DNA of 6,896 nucleotides from an uncultured Collinsella sp. (GTDB lineage Bacteria > Actinomycetota > Coriobacteriia > Coriobacteriales > Coriobacteriaceae): NCBI GenBank assembly GCA_902494855.1, contig CABUVC010000085.1:1-6896 (forward strand), in the 5' to 3' direction. The notes beneath the pieces are model-generated. The model had not been told where the DNA came from. It saw only the letters and a program-made list of their open reading frames with translations, and did not search any database. This document shows positions 1 through 6,775 of the stretch, piece by piece. Position 1 is the stretch's first letter. Every line of letters begins with the position of its first letter. The position numbers and the translations under genes are program-made.

Positions 1-290
1 ATAATCTGAGCGGCATGCTCACGCCCCGCCTTAAAGAAGGACGAGAACTCCGAAATACCCGGGCATGTCACGCACACGTCATAGGCGCCCTCGACCTGTT
101 CGGCCCCATAGACAAACGACGCACCAGCAGCCTCGAGCGCACGCGTGGCGTCATTGGGCTCAGAGGTGCCGCCGCCATACACGGTAACGGCGCTTACGCG
201 CTCGGGATGTGCCAGCGCCCAGCGGGCGACATCGAGACCGGATTTGCCCTGACCCAAAACGAGCAGGCTAAAGACATCAGCAAGAGGCAT
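1..290 (-). CDS. murD: UDP-N-acetylmuramoyl-L-alanine--D-glutamate ligase, N-terminal part (runs off left edge)
   Basis: MurD is the cytoplasmic ATP-dependent ligase that adds D-glutamate to UDP-MurNAc-L-alanine. Only the first 96 codons are present, beginning MPLADVFSLLVLGQGKSG. They show the N-terminal Rossmann-like UDP-binding domain: a hydrophobic strand followed by the glycine-rich turn GQGKSG at residues 13-18, and CPGIS near residues 76-80, matching the SPGI motif of MurD. The ATP-binding and C-terminal domains lie beyond the window. The ATG at 288-290 is 9 bp after the mraY stop. The ribosome binding site is weak (a GGGA about 16 bases upstream), so translation is probably coupled to mraY. 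A GTG at 297-299 is in another frame and soon meets a stop. Identity rests on this N-terminus plus its position after mraY, the usual dcw order. Confidence 0.88.
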   Translation of the reverse strand, partial: MPLADVFSLLVLGQGKSGLDVARWALAHPERVSAVTVYGGGTSEPNDATRALEAAGASFVYGAEQVEGAYDVCVTCPGISEFSSFFKAGREHAAQI

Positions 291-299
291 GAAAGACCA

Positions 300-1319
300 C
301 TATCCCAACTGGAAGAACAAAGCAAGGCCAACGGCACCAAAGGCCGCAGCGATAATCCAAAAACGGATGACGACCTTGGTCTCGGCCCAGCCCTTCTTTT
401 CGAAATGATGATGGATGGGCGCCATAAGGAAGACGCGCTTGTGCGTAAAGTGGAAGTAGACAACCTGAATCATTACCGACAGGGTCTCAACGATAAACAG
501 GCCGCCGATGATGAGGGAGACGACCTCGGTGTTGGTCATGATGGACGTGCAGGCAAACGCGGCGCCCAGGGCAAGCGAGCCGGTATCGCCCATAAAGATG
601 CTCGCCGGATAGCAGTTGAACCACAGAAAGCCCAAGCAGGCACCGGCACACGCGGTGCAGAAGATGGACAGGTTCACGTCTCCGTGCAAAAACGCCATGG
701 CAGCCATGGCGAGCATGGCAATCATGGAGGTGCCACCAGCAAGACCGTCAAGGCCATCGGTCAGGTTCACGGCATTAGAAAGACCGGCGATCATCAGCCA
801 GCAAAAGACAATGTAGAGCCACGGGAACGAAAGGCCGCAGATGGTGGTCGAAAGAACACCGAGGTCAATCGTCAGGCCGCCGGGAAAACGAATCTCGGGG
901 GCGACGCCGCACCAGTTGACGGCAAGTACCGTAAAGGTGACACAGATAATGGTTAGGCCGATCATCTTGGCATGAGGCGTCAGACCGAGCGAGCGCCCAT
1001 GCGTAACGGAGGTCAGGTCGTCGATCAGGCCCAGCACGCCGGTCGCCAGCGTGGCGAGCAGCACGAGCACGAGCTCGGTGGTGAGCTTGCCCATCAGCAG
1101 GCAGGTCAGCGAGATCGCGACGAGGATGACAACACCACCCATGGTGGGCGTTCCCTGCTTAACCAAATGACGCTTGGGGCCGTCGGCACGAACCTGCTGG
1201 CCGATACCCTCGACCTTGAGCAGCTTGATCCACCACGGCATGAGCAGCAGCGCAATGGCAGCGGCGATGCCAAGCCCCAAAAAAGCCTGATACGTTGGAT
1301 ACGAGGGATTGCCGAACAT
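300..1319 (-). CDS. mraY: Phospho-N-acetylmuramoyl-pentapeptide-transferase (lipid I synthase)
   Basis: MraY is the polytopic membrane enzyme that transfers phospho-MurNAc-pentapeptide from UDP to undecaprenyl phosphate, making lipid I. The 339-residue product has the usual length and about ten hydrophobic segments. Family motifs seen: GTPTMGG at 56-62, the aspartate pair D100-D101, NLTDGLDGLA at 185-194, MGDTGS at 243-248 with the third catalytic aspartate D245, and the cytoplasmic histidine motif PIHHHFE at 301-307. The lysine usually present in the DDxxK motif is replaced by S104, while the later lysine of the same loop is kept (K118). The ATG follows the murF stop by 3 bp; a GGAAGG sits about 13 bases upstream, inside the end of murF, so coupling with murF is likely. 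The 9-bp gap to murD continues the operon. Confidence 0.97.
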   Translation of the reverse strand: MFGNPSYPTYQAFLGLGIAAAIALLLMPWWIKLLKVEGIGQQVRADGPKRHLVKQGTPTMGGVVILVAISLTCLLMGKLTTELVLVLLATLATGVLGLIDDLTSVTHGRSLGLTPHAKMIGLTIICVTFTVLAVNWCGVAPEIRFPGGLTIDLGVLSTTICGLSFPWLYIVFCWLMIAGLSNAVNLTDGLDGLAGGTSMIAMLAMAAMAFLHGDVNLSIFCTACAGACLGFLWFNCYPASIFMGDTGSLALGAAFACTSIMTNTEVVSLIIGGLFIVETLSVMIQVVYFHFTHKRVFLMAPIHHHFEKKGWAETKVVIRFWIIAAAFGAVGLALFFQLG

Positions 1320-1322
1320 GGG

Positions 1323-2747
1323 CTAGCACACACCTTCCACAAAGCGGTCGAGCTCAACAAAGCGGGAACCCTTGACCAGTACAACATCATGTTTTTCAAG
1401 CGCGCCGCCCATGCGGTCGAGCACCTGCTGATAATCGGAGAACACCTGGATGCGGTCCTCGTCCATGCCCATCATGCGCGCGGCATCGGCCATAAGCTGG
1501 GCCAGCTCACCACCCACGCACGCCAGCATGTCGAGCTTCTTGGCGGCGGCATAGGCGCCCACGAGCTCATGCATGCGAGGAGCCTCATCGCCCATCTCGC
1601 CCATCTCGCCCAGGATCGCCATGCGAGACCCCGTGCACGAAAGCGAGCACAGTAGATCGAGGCCAGCAGCCATGGATTCGGCACTGGCGTTATAGGAATC
1701 GTCGATGACGCGGGCACCGCTCTTGGCGCGCTTGATCTCCTGGCGGTGACCGGTGATCGTGAGGCCTCTAAAGGCAGCATCGATCTGCTCGGGCGTCACG
1801 CCCAGGCGATAGGAAACCGCGGCGGCCTTAACGGCATTAGGAACGGACTGCACGCCGGGGATGGCAAGCATGGTATCGATCGTCTCACCCTGGCCAAAAT
1901 CGAGCGTAAAGACCGGACGTCCCTCGTCATCAACACGAATGTCGCGGGCACGGACCTCATCGTCGTCCGAGACGCCGGCCAGCATCACGTCGATACCAGC
2001 AGGCTGGGCGAACGTATCGCGAATGAACGGCGTAAAGTCGTCCTCGCCGCCCAAAACCAGCAGCGGCAAGAAGTCGCCGGCGGCGCACATACCCTGGACA
2101 ATCTCGGCCTTAGCGCGGGCGATGTTCTCGCGGCTACCCAAAATGCCGATATGAGAGGTACCAATCTTGCTCACGATGGCAAGGTTGGGATTGGCGGACT
2201 GGGAAAGGCGCTCGATCTCGTGGAAATGGTTCATGCCCATCTCGAGCACCAGGACCTCGGTATCGGCCGGAGCGGAAAGCACCGTGAGCGGCATGCCGAT
2301 CAGGTTATTGAAATTGCCCTTGGTGGCCCAGACACGATAGCGCTTGGCGAGCACAGCGGCGAGCACGTCCTTGGTCGTCGTCTTGCCGATAGAACCGGTA
2401 ATACCAACGACCAGGCAGCCAAGCTCCAGGCGATACGCGTGCGCCAAACGCAGCAGAAACTCCTCGGGATCATCGGTCAGCAGGATGGCGCATCCTTTGT
2501 CCTGCGCCAGCGAGACCAGCTCGGCCTCGGGCTCACGCGTCATCACGACGGCGCCGGCACCCGACTGGACGGCACGGGAAGCAAAATCATTGCCGTCGAC
2601 GTTTTCACCGGGAAAGGCGACGAAAATTGTCCCTTCCTCGACCTGGCGCGAGTCGATAACGCACCCGCGGCATACCCGATCGGCTTCTCCCGTCACGGTT
2701 CGGGCCCCTGTTGCGGCCACGAGGTTGTTGACGGCGATCTCTATCAT
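1323..2747 (-). CDS. murF: UDP-N-acetylmuramoyl-tripeptide--D-alanyl-D-alanine ligase
   Basis: MurF is the last cytoplasmic Mur ligase and adds D-Ala-D-Ala to the UDP-MurNAc-tripeptide using ATP. The 474-residue product shows the three-domain plan. The N-terminal UDP-substrate domain has IDSR at 31-34 and FVAFPGENVDGNDF at 42-55. The central ATPase domain has the P-loop GITGSIGKTTTKD at 115-127, NFNNLIGMP at 145-153, EMGMN at 169-173 and a KAE motif (K213) where Mur ligases carry a carbamylated lysine. The C-terminal domain has DDSYNAS at 349-355, LGEMGEMGDEAP at 379-390 and VKGSR at 458-462. The start is well supported: AGGGGAG lies 5 bases before the ATG. It is preceded by a 127-bp gap rather than by murE, and mraY follows after 3 bp. 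MurE and MurF share the fold, but VLEMGMN and DDSYNAS point to MurF. Confidence 0.96.
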   Translation of the reverse strand: MIEIAVNNLVAATGARTVTGEADRVCRGCVIDSRQVEEGTIFVAFPGENVDGNDFASRAVQSGAGAVVMTREPEAELVSLAQDKGCAILLTDDPEEFLLRLAHAYRLELGCLVVGITGSIGKTTTKDVLAAVLAKRYRVWATKGNFNNLIGMPLTVLSAPADTEVLVLEMGMNHFHEIERLSQSANPNLAIVSKIGTSHIGILGSRENIARAKAEIVQGMCAAGDFLPLLVLGGEDDFTPFIRDTFAQPAGIDVMLAGVSDDDEVRARDIRVDDEGRPVFTLDFGQGETIDTMLAIPGVQSVPNAVKAAAVSYRLGVTPEQIDAAFRGLTITGHRQEIKRAKSGARVIDDSYNASAESMAAGLDLLCSLSCTGSRMAILGEMGEMGDEAPRMHELVGAYAAAKKLDMLACVGGELAQLMADAARMMGMDEDRIQVFSDYQQVLDRMGGALEKHDVVLVKGSRFVELDRFVEGVC

Positions 2748-2752
2748 TGCAG

Positions 2753-2759
2753 CTCCCCT
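2753..2759 (-). promoter_or_regulatory. Strong ribosome binding site of murF
   Basis: AGGGGAG on the minus strand, 5 bases before the ATG at 2745-2747. It fixes the murF start and is much stronger than the sites in front of ftsI or murD, which fits a gene able to begin translation independently after the intergenic gap. Confidence 0.75.
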
Positions 2760-2774
2760 GTAAACCTAATAATG

Positions 2775-2822
2775 CTATCGGCGTATTGTATCCCAGCGCC
2801 GCGCATGCGTGGTGCAGGGCAT
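2775..2822 (-). CDS. Possible 15-codon mini-ORF upstream of murF (speculative)
   Basis: A short ORF reading MPCTTHARRWDTIRR ends in TAG about 27 bases before the murF start codon. An AGGGG at 2830-2834 lies 7 bases before its ATG, which is near-ideal spacing. The peptide is basic and has no recognisable family. It could be a leader peptide or a translated spacer that keeps ribosomes on the message across the gap, or it may simply be chance: short ORFs with a G-rich upstream stretch are expected often in GC-rich DNA. No function is claimed. Confidence 0.15.
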   Translation of the reverse strand: MPCTTHARRWDTIRR

Positions 2823-2874
2823 GTGAACACCCCTCATATGGGACAACAAACCACGCCCCAAAGATTGTAACCCC

Positions 2875-4740
2875 CTACTTCGTGCGCGGGATACCCAGCA
2901 CGTCGAGCGCGTTGGCCATAATGGACTGGAACGGCACCGCAGCGGCATCTGAGCCGCTCGGCGTTCCGTCGAGCGTGATATAGCACAGCACCTTGGGCGA
3001 TTGTGCCGGCGCAAAGCCCATAAAGGACGACATGTAGTTCTCCTTGAGGTAGCCGCCGTTCTCGTCGGCACGTTCGGCCGTACCGGTCTTACCCGCCACG
3101 TCATAGCCGTCAACCGCGCCGCCAACGCCCGTTCCCTCGGACACGACCGTCTGCATGCACGATGTCACCTGGGATGCGGCGTCCTCCGAAATCGCGCGCT
3201 CGCCTTCGCCCCAGTCCTTCTCGTCGCCCTTGCTGGACTTATAGAAGTGCGGGGTCATCATCACGCCGCCGTTGGCGATACCGCCCACGGCACGTGCGAT
3301 CTCAATCGGCGAGACGGACAGCGCCTGTCCAAAGCTCATCGAGCCCAGCGTGGCGCCGTCATACTGGTCACGTTCCTTGACGATGCCCAGGCTCTCGCCC
3401 GGAAAATCGACACCGGAGCTGTGACCTATGCCCCACTTGTCCACATAGGCGGCAAAGTCATCGGCGCCGATCTTGCGCCCCACCAGGACAAAGCCCACGT
3501 TGGACGAACGGCGCATCATCTCGCGCACATCCATGGTCATGGCGTAGTCGCGCTTGTCGGCATCGGTGACGGTATCGTCGCCCACCTTGATGCTCGCCGG
3601 CACCTCAAACGACGTACTCGATCGCACGACGCCCAAGTCGAAGCCGGCGCCCGCCACGAGCGTCTTAAAGACCGAGCCGGGCTCGTAGGCGTCAGTGACC
3701 AGGCGCAGGTTCATATCCTCGGTCTTGGCGTTCTCCAGATCGGTCTGGTCGTAAGTCGGATACGAGCAGGCTGCCAAGATCTCGCCTGTCGTAGGATCGG
3801 TGACCAGCGCCGAGCCGTTCTTGGCCTTAGTCTTCTCGACTGCCTCTGCCAGGGCATCCTCGGCCGCACGCTGGATATTGACGTCGAGCGTCGTCACGAT
3901 ATCAACGCCGTCGACCGCAGCCACCTTTTTATAGGCACCGCCCGCGATATAGCTGCCGTCCCTCGCGCGCTCGCGTACGAGAGAACCGTTCGTGCCGGTC
4001 AGAAGCTTGTTGTATTGCTTCTCGAGACCCGTCAAGCCGTCGTTGTCTACATTCACTACACCCAGCACCTGCGATGCCAGATTGCCGTATGGATATACGC
4101 GCTTCATGGCCTGCTCAAAAAGCACGCCGGGCAGGTTCTTCTTCTCCAGCGCCGCAACATCGTCTTCGTCCACCTGGCGCTTGATATACACCCAGGTTCC
4201 ATCGGACTCGACGAGCTTGCGGCAGGTCTTTTTATCGATTCCAGTTGCCTTGACCAGCGCCGACACCGTCTTGTCAACATCCTCGACAAGCTGCGGGTTC
4301 ACGGCGATGTTGCGACATTCGACCGACGACGCTAGCACGTTACCGTTGCGGTCGTAGATGGTGCCGCGTTTGGCATAGAGGGTCTGCGCAAGCAGGCGGC
4401 GCGCATCGGCACGCTCGCGCAGTTTATCGGCTTCGACAATTTGATAGTCGGCAAGGCGAAAGACGCCCAAGCCCAAGCCAAACCCAATGAATCCCATGAC
4501 GGCTTTGCGGCGAGGCAGAGGCGCGCCTGTGAGCCATTCGGTCGACGAACTCTTGCGCGACCTGGTGTTATGCACTTGAGGGCCGTCCGAGCCGCGAAGT
4601 CGCGACGTCGGGTCGTTGCCGCGGGACCGCCCGGCGTTGTAAGATTGCCGACCCGTTCCTTGATAACCAGAACGTCCCCGCGACGAGGGACGTCCAGAAC
4701 CGCGGCCCCCATCGGAACCGCGGCGATAGTCATTTGTCAT
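2875..4740 (-). CDS. ftsI: Septal class B penicillin-binding protein (FtsI/PBP3-type transpeptidase)
   Basis: FtsI cross-links peptidoglycan at the division septum, working with FtsW and the FtsQ/L/B group. The 621-residue product has a cytoplasmic N-terminus of about 78 residues rich in Arg, Gly and Ser, one membrane segment at about 79-97, then the class B head: RGTIYDRNG at 125-133 and GLTGLEKQYNKLL at 235-247. The transpeptidase domain carries all three active-site motifs: SVFK at 356-359 with nucleophile S356, SSN at 412-414, and KTG at 551-553. No PASTA repeats follow; the protein ends shortly after the catalytic domain. The ATG at 4738-4740 is 17 bp after the ftsL stop and has only a weak upstream site; an in-frame TAG just upstream rules out a longer start except an unlikely CTG. 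Position after ftsL supports the septal type over an elongation PBP2. Confidence 0.95.
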   Translation of the reverse strand: MTNDYRRGSDGGRGSGRPSSRGRSGYQGTGRQSYNAGRSRGNDPTSRLRGSDGPQVHNTRSRKSSSTEWLTGAPLPRRKAVMGFIGFGLGLGVFRLADYQIVEADKLRERADARRLLAQTLYAKRGTIYDRNGNVLASSVECRNIAVNPQLVEDVDKTVSALVKATGIDKKTCRKLVESDGTWVYIKRQVDEDDVAALEKKNLPGVLFEQAMKRVYPYGNLASQVLGVVNVDNDGLTGLEKQYNKLLTGTNGSLVRERARDGSYIAGGAYKKVAAVDGVDIVTTLDVNIQRAAEDALAEAVEKTKAKNGSALVTDPTTGEILAACSYPTYDQTDLENAKTEDMNLRLVTDAYEPGSVFKTLVAGAGFDLGVVRSSTSFEVPASIKVGDDTVTDADKRDYAMTMDVREMMRRSSNVGFVLVGRKIGADDFAAYVDKWGIGHSSGVDFPGESLGIVKERDQYDGATLGSMSFGQALSVSPIEIARAVGGIANGGVMMTPHFYKSSKGDEKDWGEGERAISEDAASQVTSCMQTVVSEGTGVGGAVDGYDVAGKTGTAERADENGGYLKENYMSSFMGFAPAQSPKVLCYITLDGTPSGSDAAAVPFQSIMANALDVLGIPRTK

Positions 4741-4757
4741 ACTCAGCTACCGTCTTG

Positions 4758-5228
4758 CTACTGAGCGGTCGCGGTCGCGTTGGCGCCCGCGGCTGCATCC
4801 TGCGAAAAGTCAAGTGTAACGCTCTCGCTGGGCTCCACCATGCCATAAGCGCCCGCAAGGTCGCGAATGCGCGTGTCGGCGCCATAGACCGAATGCATGA
4901 CCTCCAGGTCGGAGCTCTCATCGGTCGCCTTTTCGAGCGTGCTGGTAAGCTCGGCGTTGCTGTTGAGCACCTGGGCCGTAACGCCGGCGAGCGCCACGCG
5001 GGCGACGCCGATCGTCATGAAGATAGCCGCAATGATGCAAAACGTTTTAAGAACGCTCATGAAAACCGGGCTTACCGCCTGGTTTGCCTGACGGCCCGCG
5101 CCCGTGTAGACATCAAAGCGCGGCGCGCGCTGCTCACGGGGAGCAACGGGGGCCTGCGGCGTCTCACGATAGGCGGGCATGGCGTTCATATCATAGGCAA
5201 GTGCTGCGCTTGAAGTGTTGTAGCCCAT
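4758..5228 (-). CDS. ftsL: FtsL-like septum protein
   Basis: FtsL is a small bitopic membrane protein that recruits and activates the septal synthase FtsW-FtsI. The family is poorly conserved in sequence, so the call depends on architecture and position. The 156-residue product has a proline-containing cytoplasmic tail (about 1-55), one membrane segment (about 56-82), a short heptad-like region (about 84-112, NSNAELTSTLEKATDESSDLE), and a RIRDLAGAYGMVEP segment at 120-133 resembling the end of the FtsL/DivIC coiled coil (IxxxAxxxxGMxxP). An Ala/Thr-rich tail of about 15 residues follows. The start has a good GGGAGG site 9 bases upstream. It lies between rsmH and ftsI, the standard ftsL position. 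A DivIC/FtsB-type protein is the main alternative, less likely here. Confidence 0.85.
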   Translation of the reverse strand: MGYNTSSAALAYDMNAMPAYRETPQAPVAPREQRAPRFDVYTGAGRQANQAVSPVFMSVLKTFCIIAAIFMTIGVARVALAGVTAQVLNSNAELTSTLEKATDESSDLEVMHSVYGADTRIRDLAGAYGMVEPSESVTLDFSQDAAAGANATATAQ

Positions 5229-5318
5229 GATATGCCGCCTCCCATCCCGAGTACGTTGGTAGTGTGTTTAAGCTTCGTTTATGGTGCGAGCGGGAGGTCC
5301 AATATCGCGCGGTCGCGC
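5229..5318 (-). other. rsmH-ftsL intergenic gap
   Basis: These 90 bp contain the ftsL ribosome binding site and, right after the rsmH stop, a small GC-only inverted repeat (GCGC, 4-base loop, GCGC) that is not followed by a T tract, so it is not a convincing terminator. A TTGGAC lies downstream of it, but the best -10-like partner is only 13 bases away, so no promoter is called. Confidence 0.4.
5238..5243 (-). promoter_or_regulatory. Ribosome binding site of ftsL
   Basis: GGGAGG on the minus strand, 9 bases before the ATG at 5226-5228. It supports this start over the ATG at 17 bases upstream, which is in another frame. Confidence 0.65.
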
Positions 5319-6284
5319 CTACAGACGCTGCGCCACGCGGATTTTGGCTGATCTCGCCCGAGGGTTGCGCTCAACCTCATCAGGCTGGGCAACCAAGGGT
5401 TTGCGGGTGATGACCTTGAGTATCGGCACGTTGCCGCACACGCACACCGGAATCTCCGGCGGACACGTGCACCCCTGGCTCATCTCCTTAAAGTGGTTCT
5501 TTACGATACGGTCCTCGAGCGAGTGATACGAGATGACGCAGATACGTCCGCCCGGGTTGAGCCACCTGGTGGCGGCATCAAGCCCTCGTTCGAGCACATC
5601 GAGCTCGTGATTGACCTCGATGCGAATGGCCTGGAAACTTTTCTTGGCCGGGTGTCCGCCATGCCGACGAGCGGCAGCCGGGATACCCGCCTTGACGATC
5701 TCGACAAATTGGCCGGTGGTTTCGATCGGTTCTTGCTCGCGGCGGCGCACGATCTCGCGCGCGATCTGCGAGGCAAACTTCTCTTCGCCGTAGACGCGTA
5801 GAATCCGGGCGAGGTCGTGTTCGTTATAGGTGTTGATGACCTCAGCTGCGTTTAAGGTGTTATTACCCGGATCCATCCGCATGTCCAATGGGGCGTCCTC
5901 GTTATACGAAAAGCCCCTGCCAGGGATATCGAGTTGCGGTGACGAAACGCCCAAATCGAACAGGAAGCCATCGACCCCGGGCACCTCGGCCGAGCAAAGC
6001 AGCTCGTCCAAGTCGCCGAAGTTGCCCTTCAGCAGCTGGTGCGGAACTCCGGGAACCTCGCGGTCCAGACGGGCGCCAGCGGCCTCGAGGGCCATGTCGT
6101 CCTGATCGACGCCGAGCAAAAGGCCCGTCTCCCCCACCTGCGCGGCCATCTTTACCGAATGGCCGGCACCGCCAAGGGTGCAATCGCAGACAACGGAGCC
6201 GCTCTTTAGCCGCAGCGACTCAAGCACTTCGCCGAGCATGACAGGTTCATGCCGATATTCTTGTGTCAAGATCCCACGCTCCAT
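5319..6284 (-). CDS. rsmH: 16S rRNA (cytosine(1402)-N(4))-methyltransferase
   Basis: RsmH (MraW) uses S-adenosylmethionine to N4-methylate C1402 of 16S rRNA in the small-subunit decoding centre. The 321-residue product covers the family from end to end: YRHEPVMLGEVLESL at 10-24; the SAM-binding loop CDCTLGGAGHS at 33-43; GVDQDD at 58-63; FDLGVSSPQLD at 109-119 and GRGFSY at 122-127; PLDMRMDP at 132-139; KKSFQAIRIEVNHEL at 214-228; ISYHSLEDRIVK at 251-262; and the basic end RNPRARSAKIRVAQRL. Four cysteines near 272-283 (CTC and CVC) form a pair also seen in many RsmH proteins. The start is uncertain: the ATG at 6282-6284 has a weak upstream site, while a TTG at 6267-6269 has GGAG 9 bases upstream and gives a 316-residue form. 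The gene follows mraZ by 20 bp. Confidence 0.96.
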   Translation of the reverse strand: MERGILTQEYRHEPVMLGEVLESLRLKSGSVVCDCTLGGAGHSVKMAAQVGETGLLLGVDQDDMALEAAGARLDREVPGVPHQLLKGNFGDLDELLCSAEVPGVDGFLFDLGVSSPQLDIPGRGFSYNEDAPLDMRMDPGNNTLNAAEVINTYNEHDLARILRVYGEEKFASQIAREIVRRREQEPIETTGQFVEIVKAGIPAAARRHGGHPAKKSFQAIRIEVNHELDVLERGLDAATRWLNPGGRICVISYHSLEDRIVKNHFKEMSQGCTCPPEIPVCVCGNVPILKVITRKPLVAQPDEVERNPRARSAKIRVAQRL

Positions 6285-6304
6285 CCGTTACCCGTGCCTT
6301 GCCC

Positions 6305-6739
6305 TTACGAGAAGAAGAGGTCCAGCAGGGCCTCATCGTCATCGTCCTCATCGGCCGCGGCGCGATCCCAAACCTCAAGGTGGTCGTAGTTGCCCACAAC
6401 CGTGACCTCGCGGTCGAGGTTCGCCTGCTTGCGGAGAGACTCGGAAAGACCGATACGACCGGCGCTGTCCACGTCCATCGACGTGGTGCGCTTGTTGATC
6501 GCCCTCATGAGCTTCTGGTCATTAATGTCACGCGGGTTAAAACCCTCGTGGCCCTCACGACCCGCGAAGAGTCCTTCGACCCACTTATCGAAGGCCTCGG
6601 CAGAGAACACGTACAGAGCATCGACATCCAGGGCTTTGAACACGCGAACGTGCTCTCCAAGCTCCTCGCGAAGGGGTGCAGGCAGGGACAGACGACCTTT
6701 TGCATCGAGATTGCGCTCGTATGCACCAGTCATTCCCAT
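6305..6739 (-). CDS. mraZ: Transcriptional regulator and cell-division protein MraZ
   Basis: MraZ is a ring-forming DNA-binding protein made of two AbrB-like (SpoVT) half-domains; in studied bacteria it binds direct repeats ahead of its own gene and represses the dcw cluster. The 144-residue product has the usual length. The first half carries YERNLDAKGRLSLPAPLRE (7-25) and the second MDVDSAGRIGLSESLRK (88-104), giving the two DxxGR motifs (D12 and D91). GNYDHLEVWDRAA at 116-128 is the conserved closing strand. The C-terminal end is acidic (about 130-140, DEDDDDEALLD). The ATG at 6737-6739 has a strong AGGGGAGG site 6 bases upstream; a second in-frame ATG two codons on is less well placed. 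It is the first gene of the cluster and probably controls the promoter just upstream. Confidence 0.96.
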   Translation of the reverse strand: MGMTGAYERNLDAKGRLSLPAPLREELGEHVRVFKALDVDALYVFSAEAFDKWVEGLFAGREGHEGFNPRDINDQKLMRAINKRTTSMDVDSAGRIGLSESLRKQANLDREVTVVGNYDHLEVWDRAAADEDDDDEALLDLFFS

Positions 6740-6745
6740 GTGCGC

Positions 6746-6753
6746 CCTCCCCT
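6746..6753 (-). promoter_or_regulatory. Strong ribosome binding site of mraZ
   Basis: AGGGGAGG on the minus strand, 6 bases before the ATG at 6737-6739. It decides the mraZ start in favour of the first of two nearby in-frame ATG codons. Confidence 0.8.
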
Positions 6754-6775
6754 CGGTTACTCAGATGGCACGTAC

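Larger units (their letters stand above)
2748..2874 (-). other. ftsI-murF intergenic gap (position where murE usually lies)
   Basis: This 127-bp stretch separates ftsI from murF, whereas other junctions in the window are 3-20 bp apart from one 90-bp gap. It contains no Mur ligase remnant that I can recognise. What can be seen on the minus strand: a TACAAT hexamer at 2785-2790 that could be a -10 element about 38 bases before the murF start but has no good -35 partner; a second TACAAT at 2864-2869, also without a convincing -35; a 15-codon ORF with a good Shine-Dalgarno site (2775-2822); and the murF ribosome binding site. No stem-loop followed by a T tract was found, so read-through from ftsI into murF is likely. 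Confidence 0.5.

Noticed and set aside
689..728. Degenerate ATGGCA/ATGGCG repeats
   Set aside because: They encode alternating Ala and Met in a MraY membrane helix (AMLAMAAMAF); ordinary codon repetition.
15..956. 313-codon open frame on the plus strand, over murD and mraY
   Set aside because: It crosses the junction of two well-supported minus-strand genes and its product is rich in charged residues without any domain pattern.
1589..1611. Tandem 9-bp repeat (CGCCCATCT twice plus a partial third copy)
   Set aside because: It encodes the GEMGEMGD stretch in the conserved C-terminal MurF motif, so it is explained by the coding sequence.
2785..2813. murF promoter from TACAAT at 2785-2790
   Set aside because: The -10 is good, but at 16-18 bp spacing the -35 candidates (ACCACG, CACCAC, CCACGC) are poor and there is no TGn extension. 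It is mentioned only within the gap entry.
1746..2870. 374-codon open frame on the plus strand, antisense to murF
   Set aside because: The minus strand encodes a full-length MurF. The antisense translation is low in hydrophobic structure and resembles no family I know.
3001..4335. 444-codon open frame on the plus strand, antisense to ftsI
   Set aside because: ftsI on the other strand carries all class B PBP motifs. The antisense product has no recognisable domain and is a by-product of GC-rich codon use.
5301..5318. GC-rich inverted repeat after the rsmH stop as a terminator
   Set aside because: The stem is only 4-5 bp and is followed by GATATTGG rather than a T tract; the operon continues into ftsL.
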